A DNA stretch of 29,742 bases, taken from NCBI GenBank assembly GCA_000431835.1, contig HF987955.1:1-29742 (forward strand). Direction: 5' to 3'. A program made the translations under genes and the position numbers. A model generated the notes under the pieces. It saw only the letters and a list, made by a program, of their open reading frames with translations, searched no databases and had not been told where the DNA came from. The DNA comes from Succinatimonas sp. CAG:777 (lineage in GTDB: Bacteria > Pseudomonadota > Gammaproteobacteria > Enterobacterales > Succinivibrionaceae). Positions 7,917-15,892 of this stretch are shown here, piece by piece; position 1 is the first letter of the stretch, and every line of letters starts with the position of its first letter.

Positions 7917-9434
7917 ATGGATATGGTATCAGCTAAAGGTAGAGAATTACTACAGTTTAACCTAGGAAAATTTGCTAAGGAGGCTTTAAACCTTAACTGG
8001 AACGCATACAGATGCAGACTTCCTAAGTCAGGCTCTATTTCTTCCAAATACAAGTCTCAGACCATTAGTGCCGGAGAGATGTTGTCTGGAGTTATCAACT
8101 CCTGTCTTCTGGGAAACAATTTCTCTCAGTCCTGTTCATCCTTTGCTTCTACTCTCCTTCCTGCTAAAAAGAGTGCCATGTATGAATTTATGAGTTCTCC
8201 AAAGGCAAACTGGAACAGGATGACTATGTTGACAGCATGGGAAGCACATAAGCAAATTGCATCTTTAACCAATCATAAAGAACACTGTCTTATCATCGAT
8301 GATTCTGTACTTGAACATTCAAGAGCCAAAAGGATGGAGAATGTAACAAGAACATATGATCATAACCTCGGCTCTACAGTAAAAGGATTTACATGTCTGC
8401 AGTTATGATGGACCGATGGTCGCAGTTGCTTTACCATTGACTCAAAGCTTGTAGCCTCAGATGAAAGCAAAGCTAAGTCTAAAGCCTGTCCTAAACAGAA
8501 GAACAAGTGTTTTGACCATCGTCTTCATGGTGGTGTTATACGTAATGATGCTTACATATCAAAACCTGAACTTTTAAAGAAGATGGTCTTAAATGCTCAG
8601 AGACAGGGATTTGACTTTGCATATGTACTTATGGACTCCTGGTTTACCTATGAGGTACTTCTGAAGTGGTTCAAAACCCAGAGAAGCATCGACATCATTG
8701 GTATGTTAAAGATGGATCGCAGAAAGTATCACCGTAAGGACAGACTTGGACGTTCAGTTTGTTGCTCTCCACTTGATGAGCTATGGAAGTCTTTTAAACA
8801 TAAACGTAACAAAGATAACTCCTCCATTGCCGGATGTGAGATTGTCAGAGCCTGTACAGGTAAAGAGAAGTTTGAAAACGGTATTGATTTGAAAATCGTT
8901 TATCTCCGCAGCTACAGCGATCCTAATAAAATTCTGGTACTTGCTTCTACTGATTTAAACCTCAGCCCTGAAAAGATAGTCAGGATGTATGCCTGTCGCT
9001 GGATGATTGAAACAGGATTTTTCAATCAGAAGGAGTTCTTTGGACTTGGCAAAGAAACACGCTCTGTTGATTTTGACAATCAGAATGCCTTTATGTGTCT
9101 TTCAGCCTTAAGAGCCACGATACTGGAGTTTCACAGACGCCTGCATGGAGATGTTCGTACCATGGGAGAAATAGCCCGCAACTGTCAGGAGACAATGAGA
9201 CTAATTCCTTTGGCAGAAGCAGTAAAAGAACTGTTCGACAGATTGATGGAATTCCCTGATAAGCTTGATGCAAAAGGATGCATCGTTAAAGAAAAACTGA
9301 GAACTGTAAATCACATGCTGAAAATGCTTCTCTGTAACTGGTATCACGATATGATTGACTATGTAAAAGCCATATTTGATTTCTGCCCAAAACAAATACA
9401 GAGCACAGGTTCACAGAAGAAAGTGCTTACTTAA
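7917..9434 (+). pseudogene. IS4-type DDE transposase, interrupted by one in-frame TGA
   Basis: From the ATG at 7917 the frame stays open to 9434 except for a single TGA at 8406-8408, so the intact product would be about 505 aa. Seen: first catalytic aspartate in CLIIDDSVLEHSRAK, a conserved WTDGR turn just after the stop, second aspartate in YVLMDSWFTYE, and the C-terminal YACRWMIETGFFNQKEFF. The last fits the IS4 superfamily signature Y-(2)-R-(3)-E-(6)-K exactly and supplies the catalytic glutamate. In relatives the codon before WTDG is commonly a small residue, so GGA to TGA is a simple explanation. Either this copy is dead or it depends on TGA readthrough. An in-frame GTG at 7881 is less likely as start because it sits at the predicted transcription start. 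Confidence 0.85.
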
Positions 9435-9460
9435 GCCTATCACATTGTATTTAATCGGTT

Positions 9461-9524
9461 GTTAAAGAGCACAACCGCAGTAGAATGCGGTTTATAGTTA
9501 AATTTTAGTCGTGGAAAGTAGAGA
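9461..9524. repeat. right terminal inverted repeat of the IS
   Basis: Inverted copy of 7721-7784, with the matching hairpin at 9474-9491. It ends GTGGAAAGTAGAGA three bases before the mepA stop codon. Confidence 0.88.
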
Positions 9525-9526
9525 TA

Positions 9527-10348
9527 TTAGTGAGATGAGGCGAATAATGCTCTGCACTGAGCCGGCATAACTCTCTTCTTTTTAACCTGAGGTTTACCTT
9601 TCTTGGCTGGTTTTTGAGCGTATTTATGAGGATAGAGCCAGGAATCAAGTTCCTGACCGCAGCCATCACCCTTAGGTGGCTTTGACTGATTTACACACAG
9701 TGGGCTGTCTAAAGGACAGGCTAGTCTTACGTGCATATGACCGCGGTGTCCGAACCATGGGCGCAGTTTTTGAAGCCAGCTCCTGTCATGTCCCTCATAA
9801 ACCTGACACAGTGTCTTTTTAATTCCCGGTGCCACAAAAATTCTTTCTACACGACTGTCCGAGGCTGCAAGATAAATCAGTGCCACACGTCTTTTATCAA
9901 AGTTTTTCGTCACTCTGTTATGTGTATCCACAAGATATACATCAACAGGATGAGAGAGTTCATAGAATGATTTCTTTGGAGTTGAAAAGTCAAAGGAAAT
10001 ATCCACATCAAGGCCTGACTGGTGAGAGCCGTGACTTGAACCACCGCCAAAAGAACCTCCCTGTCGTTTTGACAGATCACCTATCAGAAGATCTGGTAAG
10101 TTGTAGTGTTTGGCTTTTAATACCAGTTTCTGAATGTAATCAATAAGCTCAGGGTGTCCGTAATTTCTGCCCTGTCCCCAAATCTGCACCTGGTAATTGG
10201 TACCGTTTTTTAAGGGCACAGCACCTTTAATGCAGCCATTAGCGTATTCTCCTATAACCTGAGCTGCAGATGCTGTATTTACCTGAAGATTTGTACAAAA
10301 TAATAAAGCTGCCGTAAATACAGCAGCTCTTGCAGAATTAAAAATCAT
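9527..10348 (-). CDS. mepA: penicillin-insensitive murein DD-endopeptidase MepA
   Basis: Peptidase family M74 zinc enzyme that cuts D-Ala-mDAP cross-links of peptidoglycan in the periplasm. Seen: signal peptide with hydrophobic core AAVFTAALLFCTNL and likely cleavage near ASA-AQV, the zinc motif SHGSHQSGLDVDISF (H106, H109, D114, D116), and the second metal motif HRGHMHVRLACP (H204, H206). The 273 aa equal the E. coli length, so the protein seems whole although the IS ends three bases after its stop and any native terminator is gone. The tail is very basic (KPAKKGKPQVKKKR). It is the last gene of a likely operon with the 549-aa protein (60 bp upstream) and dolP. Confidence 0.93.
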   Translation of the reverse strand: MIFNSARAAVFTAALLFCTNLQVNTASAAQVIGEYANGCIKGAVPLKNGTNYQVQIWGQGRNYGHPELIDYIQKLVLKAKHYNLPDLLIGDLSKRQGGSFGGGSSHGSHQSGLDVDISFDFSTPKKSFYELSHPVDVYLVDTHNRVTKNFDKRRVALIYLAASDSRVERIFVAPGIKKTLCQVYEGHDRSWLQKLRPWFGHRGHMHVRLACPLDSPLCVNQSKPPKGDGCGQELDSWLYPHKYAQKPAKKGKPQVKKKRVMPAQCRALFASSH

Positions 10349-10408
10349 TGCTAAACTTTCTTCTTTATAAGAACAAACACGCTATGCAGTATCACCTGCA
10401 TACGATTT

Positions 10409-12058
10409 TTATTCAAAACTGAAAAGTCGTCTAAAGAACCCAACCTTGGCTGCAGAGATAATTTCAACTTCTATGGAAATACCCTGGAAGCTGAACTGAA
10501 AAGGAGGAATTTCAATATTGTCATCCTGCATTGCAGCAAAAATATTTTTGAGCTCATTATACAGTTTTACAAGATACTCATAGGCACATCTTTCAAGGAT
10601 GTAGTGAAGAGAGTTTCTGACATCAACTAGTTCTGTTGCATCATTTGATCTTACTGTCCTTACAATTTCGGCTATATTGCAGCCCGTGATAAACTGTATC
10701 CACAGTTTTAAAGAAGGTGTAAGCCAGATATCAGAGAACACATTACGGGCATCATCGTACAGTCGGTTTAAATTTCTTAAAACCAGATCTTTGGCAGCAG
10801 CTCTCTCCTTACCTCTGCCTTTTACCTCATAGCGTCTGTAAATAGTGCGTCCAGAGGCATCACGAATTTCCTTATAGCAGTTCTTAAGATTTGTTCCTGG
10901 TGCATTGTCAGTAAAATAAAGTTTCTGCACATCACTGCGACGATTTGCATACTGCTTTTGTAAAGCTTCAAAATCGAAATGCTCAAAACGAACAGCACCG
11001 TTAGAATCAAAAGACTGTTTTACAAGAGATGCCAGAAGTTTTTGTTTCTGTTCACCTGACAGAAATACATCAAGATTTTCGATTATGAAGTTTGAAAAGT
11101 TCTCTAACTGAGCACTCTTTAAACGACGAACTTCCCCCCTGTCTAAGGCAATCTGACGTGCTACTTCTAATCTGTGATTGTAAATTGAGTAATAGATTAG
11201 AACCCAAACCTGCATCTTGAAGTTTAAAACGTTTTTAAAGATGAACTCTGCCATCTCATTGCGACCTTCAAGATCTTCAGTTCCTCGGTTCTTTTGACGA
11301 TGATATACCCAGTCACAGGCATACATACTCATCTCAAACCAGTCGATTCTGTCAGCTAGGGTGCCACTGAAGAACTCTTTAATCTCATCATCAGTTAAAT
11401 CTTTAAATGAGTTTACATCGCGCTCAAACCACTTATCTTTGGTTTTAGGTAAAGGCCAGATAAAATTAAACTGCATACCACCAGCGCCCATAGAACGCTT
11501 GGACTTAGGGTGTTTTGCCATTTCTTCTAGCAGGAACCATAAAGCAGCCATCTGATGCAGGCGCTTTAAAAGAGGAGTGTAATTGGTATTCTCTTTGTCA
11601 TCTGGCAACATACCAATAAAATCACACATTTTTGAAAGCGATGTACACAAAAGAGCCTTTTCATTGTCTGCAAAAAGATCATTCCATAGCTGTACAATTG
11701 AGACTACAGCAGAACTGTTTGATAGCAGAGAGTAGAAAGGTTCAACTGTTGCATCAAAGCAGACTACTGATCTGCCTTTTAAGTAGTCAGCCTCAATCAT
11801 ATCCTCGATAGTAGGAAGATCACGATTATTCTCAATGAAATCTCGTGAGATCTTCATATCGACTGATGCATTAGACCAGCGAACTCGATTAGGAGTGGTT
11901 GCTGGTTTTAAAAATGAATGAACATAAACCTCTGGTCTGTCATTTTTATTGCTAGACCAGCGGAGAACGCCATATTCAAGACACAGCCCCATCTCACCTT
12001 CATTTGGAGTATATGCATCCACAAAAAAGATTGCAGGGCTTTTAGATCTTTGAGCCAT
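10409..12058 (-). CDS. 549-aa protein with a possible degenerate DnaQ-like exonuclease N-terminus
   Basis: I do not recognise the family with confidence. The N-terminal ~115 residues resemble the layout of DEDD exonucleases. They have a beta strand with Asp (IFFVDAYTPNEGEMG, then LCLEYGVLRW), a middle segment ending HSFLKP, and LPTIEDMIEADYLKGRSVVCFDA, where the family has P...f..fi.g..lvaHN..FD. The acidic residue of DxE is replaced (DAY) and HN..FD is only VCFDA, so catalysis is doubtful. The remaining ~430 residues look helical, contain Trp-rich stretches (WVYHRQKNRGTEDLEGR) and end in a basic-aromatic GFFRRLFSFE. There is no signal peptide or membrane span. It lies 12 bp after dolP and 60 bp before mepA, so it is probably co-transcribed with envelope genes. 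Its role is unknown. Confidence 0.7.
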   Translation of the reverse strand: MAQRSKSPAIFFVDAYTPNEGEMGLCLEYGVLRWSSNKNDRPEVYVHSFLKPATTPNRVRWSNASVDMKISRDFIENNRDLPTIEDMIEADYLKGRSVVCFDATVEPFYSLLSNSSAVVSIVQLWNDLFADNEKALLCTSLSKMCDFIGMLPDDKENTNYTPLLKRLHQMAALWFLLEEMAKHPKSKRSMGAGGMQFNFIWPLPKTKDKWFERDVNSFKDLTDDEIKEFFSGTLADRIDWFEMSMYACDWVYHRQKNRGTEDLEGRNEMAEFIFKNVLNFKMQVWVLIYYSIYNHRLEVARQIALDRGEVRRLKSAQLENFSNFIIENLDVFLSGEQKQKLLASLVKQSFDSNGAVRFEHFDFEALQKQYANRRSDVQKLYFTDNAPGTNLKNCYKEIRDASGRTIYRRYEVKGRGKERAAAKDLVLRNLNRLYDDARNVFSDIWLTPSLKLWIQFITGCNIAEIVRTVRSNDATELVDVRNSLHYILERCAYEYLVKLYNELKNIFAAMQDDNIEIPPFQFSFQGISIEVEIISAAKVGFFRRLFSFE

Positions 12059-12070
12059 ATTACTTTCTAA

Positions 12071-12886
12071 TTAGAAACTTTGAGCCGGTGCACTTGGAGC
12101 TAACAAATCAGTGTCATCTTCAAGTACAGCGCCACCATTATCAACATCAGACTGAACTTCATTAGCCATTGATGATGAGCTTCTGGTAGTTGTAGCCGGT
12201 GTTACAGTTAATGATTGTGCATTTGATGAATTATCTGATACTACAGGAGTACTATCTGATGAGTTTGGAGTACCTGAGGCATCCATATAGTCAAAGATTG
12301 GGTGGATCTTCTTGATACCGCCAACTTTTCTTGTCTGGTTGATTGCTCTTTGACCTTCATCACGAGTAATGTATCCTAACAGATATACTACGCTATCTTC
12401 GGTATAAACCTTAAATCTGCCAGAGCTAATCTTTGAACCAAATAACAGTGCACTCTTAACCTTTGAGGTAATAAATGCATCATGTGCAATTACACTTGCC
12501 TTAATAGGATCTTTATTGGATACACAGTTGAAAATTCTCTTTACGTTAGGAACTTTCTTGATATAGCCTAAAGCCCAGTTCATGTATTCTGTATCACGAG
12601 TCTGACCTACTAACAGCACATTACCGTTTACTGATACACAGTCAACTCTAAAGACTTTAGAATCAGATCTCATACGATCATTCTTTAGAATTCTGGCTAC
12701 CTGGTTTTCAATCTTCTGATCATCTACCTGAACATCAACTGTACGGCTATCTGAACCAATAAAAGCCCCCGCACCAGCTGCGGTTGCACCAACTAAAGCA
12801 GTAACGCAACCATTACAAATCAACATTGATGAAGCTGATACAGCTAAAACTAGAGTTAATTTCTTAAAATCTGATACAAAAGACAT
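12071..12886 (-). CDS. dolP: BON-domain outer-membrane lipoprotein, DolP (YraP)-like
   Basis: Two BON domains bind anionic phospholipid in the periplasm; DolP supports outer-membrane integrity and amidase regulation in enterobacteria. I start at the ATG at 12886, with GGAG eight bases upstream. This removes 38 non-signal residues of a longer frame and puts the signal sequence first: KKLTLVLAVSASSMLICNGCVTALVGA. Cys27 aligns with the lipidated Cys of DolP (LLQGCV), although the lipobox here (CNGC) is atypical. The motifs TVDVQVDDQ and GNVLLVGQTRD, then AFITSKVKSALL and VVYLLGYITRDEGQRAI, mark the two BON units. The 271 aa exceed E. coli DolP (191 aa) by a Ser/Thr-rich, low-complexity tail after about residue 200. 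First gene of a probable operon with the 549-aa protein and mepA. Confidence 0.88.
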   Translation of the reverse strand: MSFVSDFKKLTLVLAVSASSMLICNGCVTALVGATAAGAGAFIGSDSRTVDVQVDDQKIENQVARILKNDRMRSDSKVFRVDCVSVNGNVLLVGQTRDTEYMNWALGYIKKVPNVKRIFNCVSNKDPIKASVIAHDAFITSKVKSALLFGSKISSGRFKVYTEDSVVYLLGYITRDEGQRAINQTRKVGGIKKIHPIFDYMDASGTPNSSDSTPVVSDNSSNAQSLTVTPATTTRSSSSMANEVQSDVDNGGAVLEDDTDLLAPSAPAQSF

Positions 12887-12943
12887 CCTTTGTTCTCCAC
12901 TCTCAACAAAATAAATAATGTCGATGCTTTCATAGTTATTTTT

Positions 12944-12971
12944 ATTATATAAGCTGATTATTGTAACAAAA
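12944..12971 (-). promoter_or_regulatory. possible dolP promoter
   Basis: Minus-strand TATAAT (12944-12949) with a weak -35 TTTTGT (12966-12971), 16-bp spacer, about 60 bases before the dolP start. There is no clear sigma-E element. The -10 is good and the -35 poor. Confidence 0.35.
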
Positions 12972-13173
12972 AAACATCGTGTGTTCAGAGTGTTAAACAA
13001 TAAAGTGAGATGCTCATTTAAAAAATATGAAGTAGCCCTTATAAAGCAAAAGCTATAAACAAGATTGACGAATGAAGTTTAATTCTGATATTTGATTGAA
13101 GATATGTTCTATCTAGAGGATTAGAGACTAGAAAATCCAAAGAAAACAAGAAGAACGAAAAGTTAATTACCCT

Positions 13174-13240
13174 GAAAAGAAAAATCCCCTGAATACAATG
13201 ATCATTCAGGGGACAACAATCAAACAAACATAAGGAGTAC
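13174..13240 (-). ncRNA. candidate small RNA ending in an intrinsic terminator, start overlapped by a CRP-like site
   Basis: A strong minus-strand terminator (13178-13213) has no gene upstream of it on that strand. A -10-like TATAGT on the minus strand (13245-13250) would start a transcript near 13238-13240. The predicted RNA is about 65 nt: 5' part with ACUCCUU, an unpaired U-rich middle, then a 10-bp hairpin and a U tail, which is the usual layout of an Hfq-dependent sRNA. ACUCCUU is complementary to a Shine-Dalgarno sequence. The -35 region is poor, and no homolog is recognised. Proposed from sequence only. Confidence 0.4.
13178..13213 (-). terminator. intrinsic terminator without an upstream gene
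   Basis: TCCCCTGAAT and ATTCAGGGGA form a perfect 10-bp stem with a 9-nt loop. On the minus strand it is followed by TTTTTCTTTT; on the plus strand no T-run follows. It therefore ends a minus-strand transcript. Confidence 0.75.
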
Positions 13241-13255
13241 GTGAACTATATCACA
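13240..13255. promoter_or_regulatory. CRP-like binding site
   Basis: CGTGAACTATATCACA fits the CRP core TGTGA-N6-TCACA with one mismatch. It is flanked by an A/T-rich arm (ATTTTTT), as in good CRP sites. It covers the -10 element proposed for the small RNA, which would make CRP a repressor there. Confidence 0.5.
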
Positions 13256-13845
13256 TTTTTTCATTTGTGATCACTTTCTCAAAAAATATTTTTTAAGAAT
13301 TTTTATGAATTCTTATAAATCAACAAGTTAATAAAAATTAAAATTTAAAAAATTTTTATCGCATAGTTCAGTTTTACAAAATTCAATGAAAATTCCCCCG
13401 TTTTAAGCAAAATTTGCCTCAATTTTTCAGATTTAGATCTTTTAAGTAAATTCTGATCTCAATTTATATATATATTATTGATTTTTAATAATTATTTAGT
13501 CCGCATTTTAGATGTCAGTTTACTTTAGTAGATACTGATGGTTAATTTAGTTGATACGGAATTTAAATTTGCTTTACATTTTTATGTGATTCACCTTGCA
13601 CTTATTTTGAAAATTCAAAATTAGCTCTTAGTTTTTTTGTTAAGTCAGTTATATTTGTATTTTACTTAAGGCAAATATAACTGAGTTATAGAATAAAATT
13701 AAAAAATTGAGGATAGAAAAGATAACAATTCATAAAGCTGATATTTATCTTATTTTCAAAAAATTTTCACTTACTTTTTGAGCTATTTGAAGGTGAAGTA
13801 AATTGAAATTCCTGAAAAATTTTTGAAAAAAGAATCGAAAAAAAA
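13256..13845. other. long AT-rich gene-free region with inverted repeats
   Basis: About 590 bases with no believable frame. It holds three near-perfect palindromes: TAAGAATT/AATTCTTA (13294-13315), ATTTTGAA-AA-TTCAAAAT (13604-13621), and a 13-bp repeat with 14-nt loop (13645-13684). None has a T-run, so they are not ordinary terminators. They may be protein sites, RNA hairpins or relic element ends. Confidence 0.5.
13645..13684. repeat. 13-bp perfect inverted repeat
   Basis: TCAGTTATATTTG (13645-13657) and CAAATATAACTGA (13672-13684) separated by 14 bases. No terminator T-run on either strand and no neighbouring gene. Confidence 0.8.
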
Positions 13846-13874
13846 TTGACAACAGCTTTGTCTATTCTTATAAT
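13846..13874 (+). promoter_or_regulatory. consensus promoter of the tRNA-Pro gene
   Basis: Perfect sigma-70 boxes, TTGACA at 13846-13851 and TATAAT at 13869-13874, with 17-bp spacing, about ten bases before the tRNA. The discriminator is not GC-rich. Confidence 0.9.
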
Positions 13875-13884
13875 GCTTTCCGTT

Positions 13885-13961
<77 letters not shown>

Positions 13962-14221
13962 TCTAAACTTCTCTCTTTTATCCCCGTAAATTTTTTGGAA
14001 AAGTAAAAACATTTGATGTAATTTTTCTTTTCTGTTCTTATTGTCTGCTTTAGTTTTTACATAATTTTGTAGAACCGCATATTTTCTTATTTCTTAATAA
14101 AAGAATATATGGCTTTATTACTCAACGTTAGATCATAAATAACATAATTTTGCAATTTTTTTGTCTTATGATGTAGTCTACTTTCAACGTAACTAGGTAT
14201 ATCTACTTTTACTAAATTCCT

Positions 14222-14500
14222 ATGGCTGATTACATTCAAATTAAAACTTCTATTATAAGGTGGGCATGTAACCGCATAGGATCTTTATACTCTGAATTGT
14301 CAGCGTCTAAAGACTTTAAGCGACTATCTAATGAAAAGGGTGGTGCAGTATCTCTAACTTTAAAACAAGCTGAGAAATTAGCTAAGGTATTGAGATATCC
14401 TTTTGTTTTTTTGCTTTTAGATTCTCCTGTAACTGATATTGATAAACTTCCAATCGCAGATTTTAGATCTATTGAAGGAAAAGAAAGTCCACATTCCTGA
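14222..14500 (+). pseudogene. N-terminal remnant of an XRE-HTH/ImmA-IrrE type protein
   Basis: 92 aa. IKTSIIRWACNRIGSLYSEL, SLTLKQAEKLAKVLRYPFVFL and LPIADFRSIEGKE follow the N-terminal part of COG2856-type proteins, which have an HTH of the form I...L.WAre.aG, PT..q.e.lAk.l..Pf..lFl, then lPI.DFR before the metallopeptidase domain. The peptidase half (HExxH) is absent. Just after DFR the frame ends, and a different frame (about 14475-14591) reads VHIPDVCNAMGVQYTSIYEI then KDYHMIFNSK to a TAA, which looks like the end of another small gene. There is no convincing Shine-Dalgarno. Probably a leftover of a phage or toxin-antitoxin module, joined by deletion. Confidence 0.55.
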
Positions 14501-14591
14501 TGTGTGTAATGCAATGGGTGTTCAATACACATCAATCTATGAAATCATGAGAAAAGAAAAGGATTATCACATGATATTTAACTCCAAATAA

Positions 14592-14890
14592 ATAAGTTAT
14601 TACAAGAATTCTGTTTATCTCCTCACATTTTTTCAACCTCCAAATTAGCAATTTACTTTAAAAACTCAAGTTCAGCTTCATTTTCAGGATTTCATATTAC
14701 CTTACTGATTGCTAAATCAGTTATACAGTTTAACTATAACGAGGTATAAATAATTAGTATTTTACATATACCTAAAGCGTCTATATACTTTCAATAAAGC
14801 TTAAGACATAGCAACCGAATGTTGGACGGTTGTTTAGTTTAAGCCCCAATCAGTTTAATACTGTTTTGGATTTTTAAGATTTATCTTACC
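14592..14890. other. gene-free region with hairpins ahead of a plus-strand terminator
   Basis: No coding frame. Structures seen: ACTGATT-GCTA-AATCAGT (14704-14721), CAACCG/CGGTTG around 14812-14832 with GGA in the loop, and TAAGAT/ATCTTA (14875-14888), then the terminator at 14896-14924. Confidence 0.45.
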
Positions 14891-14925
14891 TTTGGTCCAG
14901 TGCCATTTGGCACTGGATTTTTTTA
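14730..14925 (+). ncRNA. possible structured small RNA (plus strand)
   Basis: A strong plus-strand terminator closes a region without any plus-strand gene. The 5' boundary is unknown; TTAACTATAAC near 14730-14740 may be part of a promoter. The RNA would contain two further hairpins. Low confidence: it could also be the end of a longer transcript from the ImmA-like remnant. Confidence 0.3.
14896..14924 (+). terminator. strong intrinsic terminator
   Basis: TCCAGTGCC (14896-14904), loop ATTT, GGCACTGGA (14909-14917), then seven T. Textbook on the plus strand, with no T-run on the minus strand. Confidence 0.88.
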
Positions 14926-14983
14926 TTTTGATTGTCTCAAATTTAGAGGTAAGCTTTATTGTCTTATTAACTTTTTGACTTTC

Positions 14984-15628
14984 TTAAAAAGAGGAAGCCG
15001 CTATTGATAACTGTTTTATAGCTTCTTTAGTTTTAGCCTCATTCGGATCTTCATCAAAGACATATAAACCTACAGGGATCTCGTAAACTAGAGTAGTAAT
15101 ACCTAATAAGTTTGCCTTTTTATCAGCACCAAATCCGTTTAGATTTACTGTAGCTAAAAACAAAGCATATGAGTCAGATGCTGACTGCAGCTTATACCCA
15201 AGATTTGATACAGTAGCTCCAAATGGAGCAATTCTTCTGTTAACAGAGTTTTCTACCCTGTCTAAAGGAGCTGACTTGAAGGCTTTAGCCAAATTTACAT
15301 ACACAAAACGACCTAACTTAAAATAGCCATAGTTGCCATCTATGCCTATTTGAGTAAAAGCAATATAGTGACTTAATCTACTGATAATTCCCTCTTCTAG
15401 AGCTTTAGTATCCATGCAGGGAGCTGCAATAAAACCAAATTTTACAGAATTGCCAAAGGCTGCTTTTGTGAACTTGTAGTAGTTAGTATCCTGATTTAGA
15501 GTACAGTAGTTCTCAGGAAGATTTATCTTAAAAGTATTATTTAAAAAAGTAGTTTCTACAGCCTCTGCTTTAAAACAGAGTAACAGCATAAAGGCTGCAA
15601 TTAACTTTGATGCAATTAACTTTTTCAT
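14984..15628 (-). CDS. secreted protein of unknown function
   Basis: 214 aa with a clear Sec signal peptide: MKKLIASKLIAAFMLLLCFKAEA, cleavage likely after AEA. The mature part begins VETTFLNNTFKINLPENYCTL and looks beta-rich. Mature cysteines in ENYCTL and AAPCMD could form a disulfide in the periplasm. No lipobox and no other membrane span. AAGGA about nine bases before the ATG at 15628 supports the start. It is on its own, between a plus-strand terminator and the hisC-aroA terminator. I do not recognise the family. Confidence 0.7.
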   Translation of the reverse strand: MKKLIASKLIAAFMLLLCFKAEAVETTFLNNTFKINLPENYCTLNQDTNYYKFTKAAFGNSVKFGFIAAPCMDTKALEEGIISRLSHYIAFTQIGIDGNYGYFKLGRFVYVNLAKAFKSAPLDRVENSVNRRIAPFGATVSNLGYKLQSASDSYALFLATVNLNGFGADKKANLLGITTLVYEIPVGLYVFDEDPNEAKTKEAIKQLSIAASSF

Positions 15629-15799
15629 GACTTTTTATCCTTAGCTAATCTTATAGCTTTTGCTTTACATCTTTTTTGCAAATACAATTTAATAAAGTTA
15701 AAAACTTACGCAATTTTTGTTGAAGCTTAAGCTTATTTACTTTGCAATAACTTAGATTAGCAAAATCTTATTGCAGTCTTAAACATGTTGCTTTTTTAA

Positions 15800-15840
15800 A
15801 AATTAAAAAAGCTCTTAAAGCGTTGTAGCCTAAGAGCTTT
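15800..15840 (-). terminator. intrinsic terminator of the hisC-aroA transcript
   Basis: AAAGCTCTTA (15808-15817) pairs with TAAGAGCTTT (15831-15840). On the minus strand the stem is followed by a T-rich run ending TTTAATTTTT. It lies about 50 bases past the aroA stop. Confidence 0.75.
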
Positions 15841-15892
15841 GCAGAGCTTAAGATAACTCTTTTACAAAATTGATTGTAACCGAAACTTACCT

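Larger units (their letters stand above)
7721..9524 (+). mobile_element. complete IS4-type insertion sequence with 64-bp terminal inverted repeats
   Basis: The ends at 7721-7784 and 9461-9524 are inverted copies differing at only a few positions, each about 64 bp long. Inside each lies a small hairpin ACCGCA/TGCGGT (7754-7771, 9474-9491), of the kind that blocks read-in transcription or translation. One transposase gene fills the middle. Total about 1.8 kb. The flanks show no target-site duplication: the left side ends in ...ATAAAGCA and the right begins TATTAGTG. The left flank is truncated gmhB and the right flank the last bases of mepA, so a deletion or recombination at the IS followed insertion. 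Confidence 0.85.

Noticed and set aside
8406..8408. TGA read as a sense codon in this organism
   Set aside because: TGA is used as a normal stop elsewhere and conserved Trp positions use TGG, so a changed genetic code is not supported.
9829..10146. Plus-strand frames antisense to mepA
   Set aside because: They are shadows of a gene with strong signal peptide and zinc motifs; no start signals or domains are seen on the plus strand.
12887..13000. Upstream extension of the dolP frame to 13000
   Set aside because: The extra 38 residues lie before a good signal sequence and over the likely promoter; GGAG supports the ATG at 12886.
13039..13227. 62-codon minus-strand frame in the intergenic region
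   Set aside because: It starts with TTG inside the candidate small RNA, runs through the terminator hairpin, has no ribosome binding site and has a Phe/Leu/Ser composition typical of AT-rich noise.
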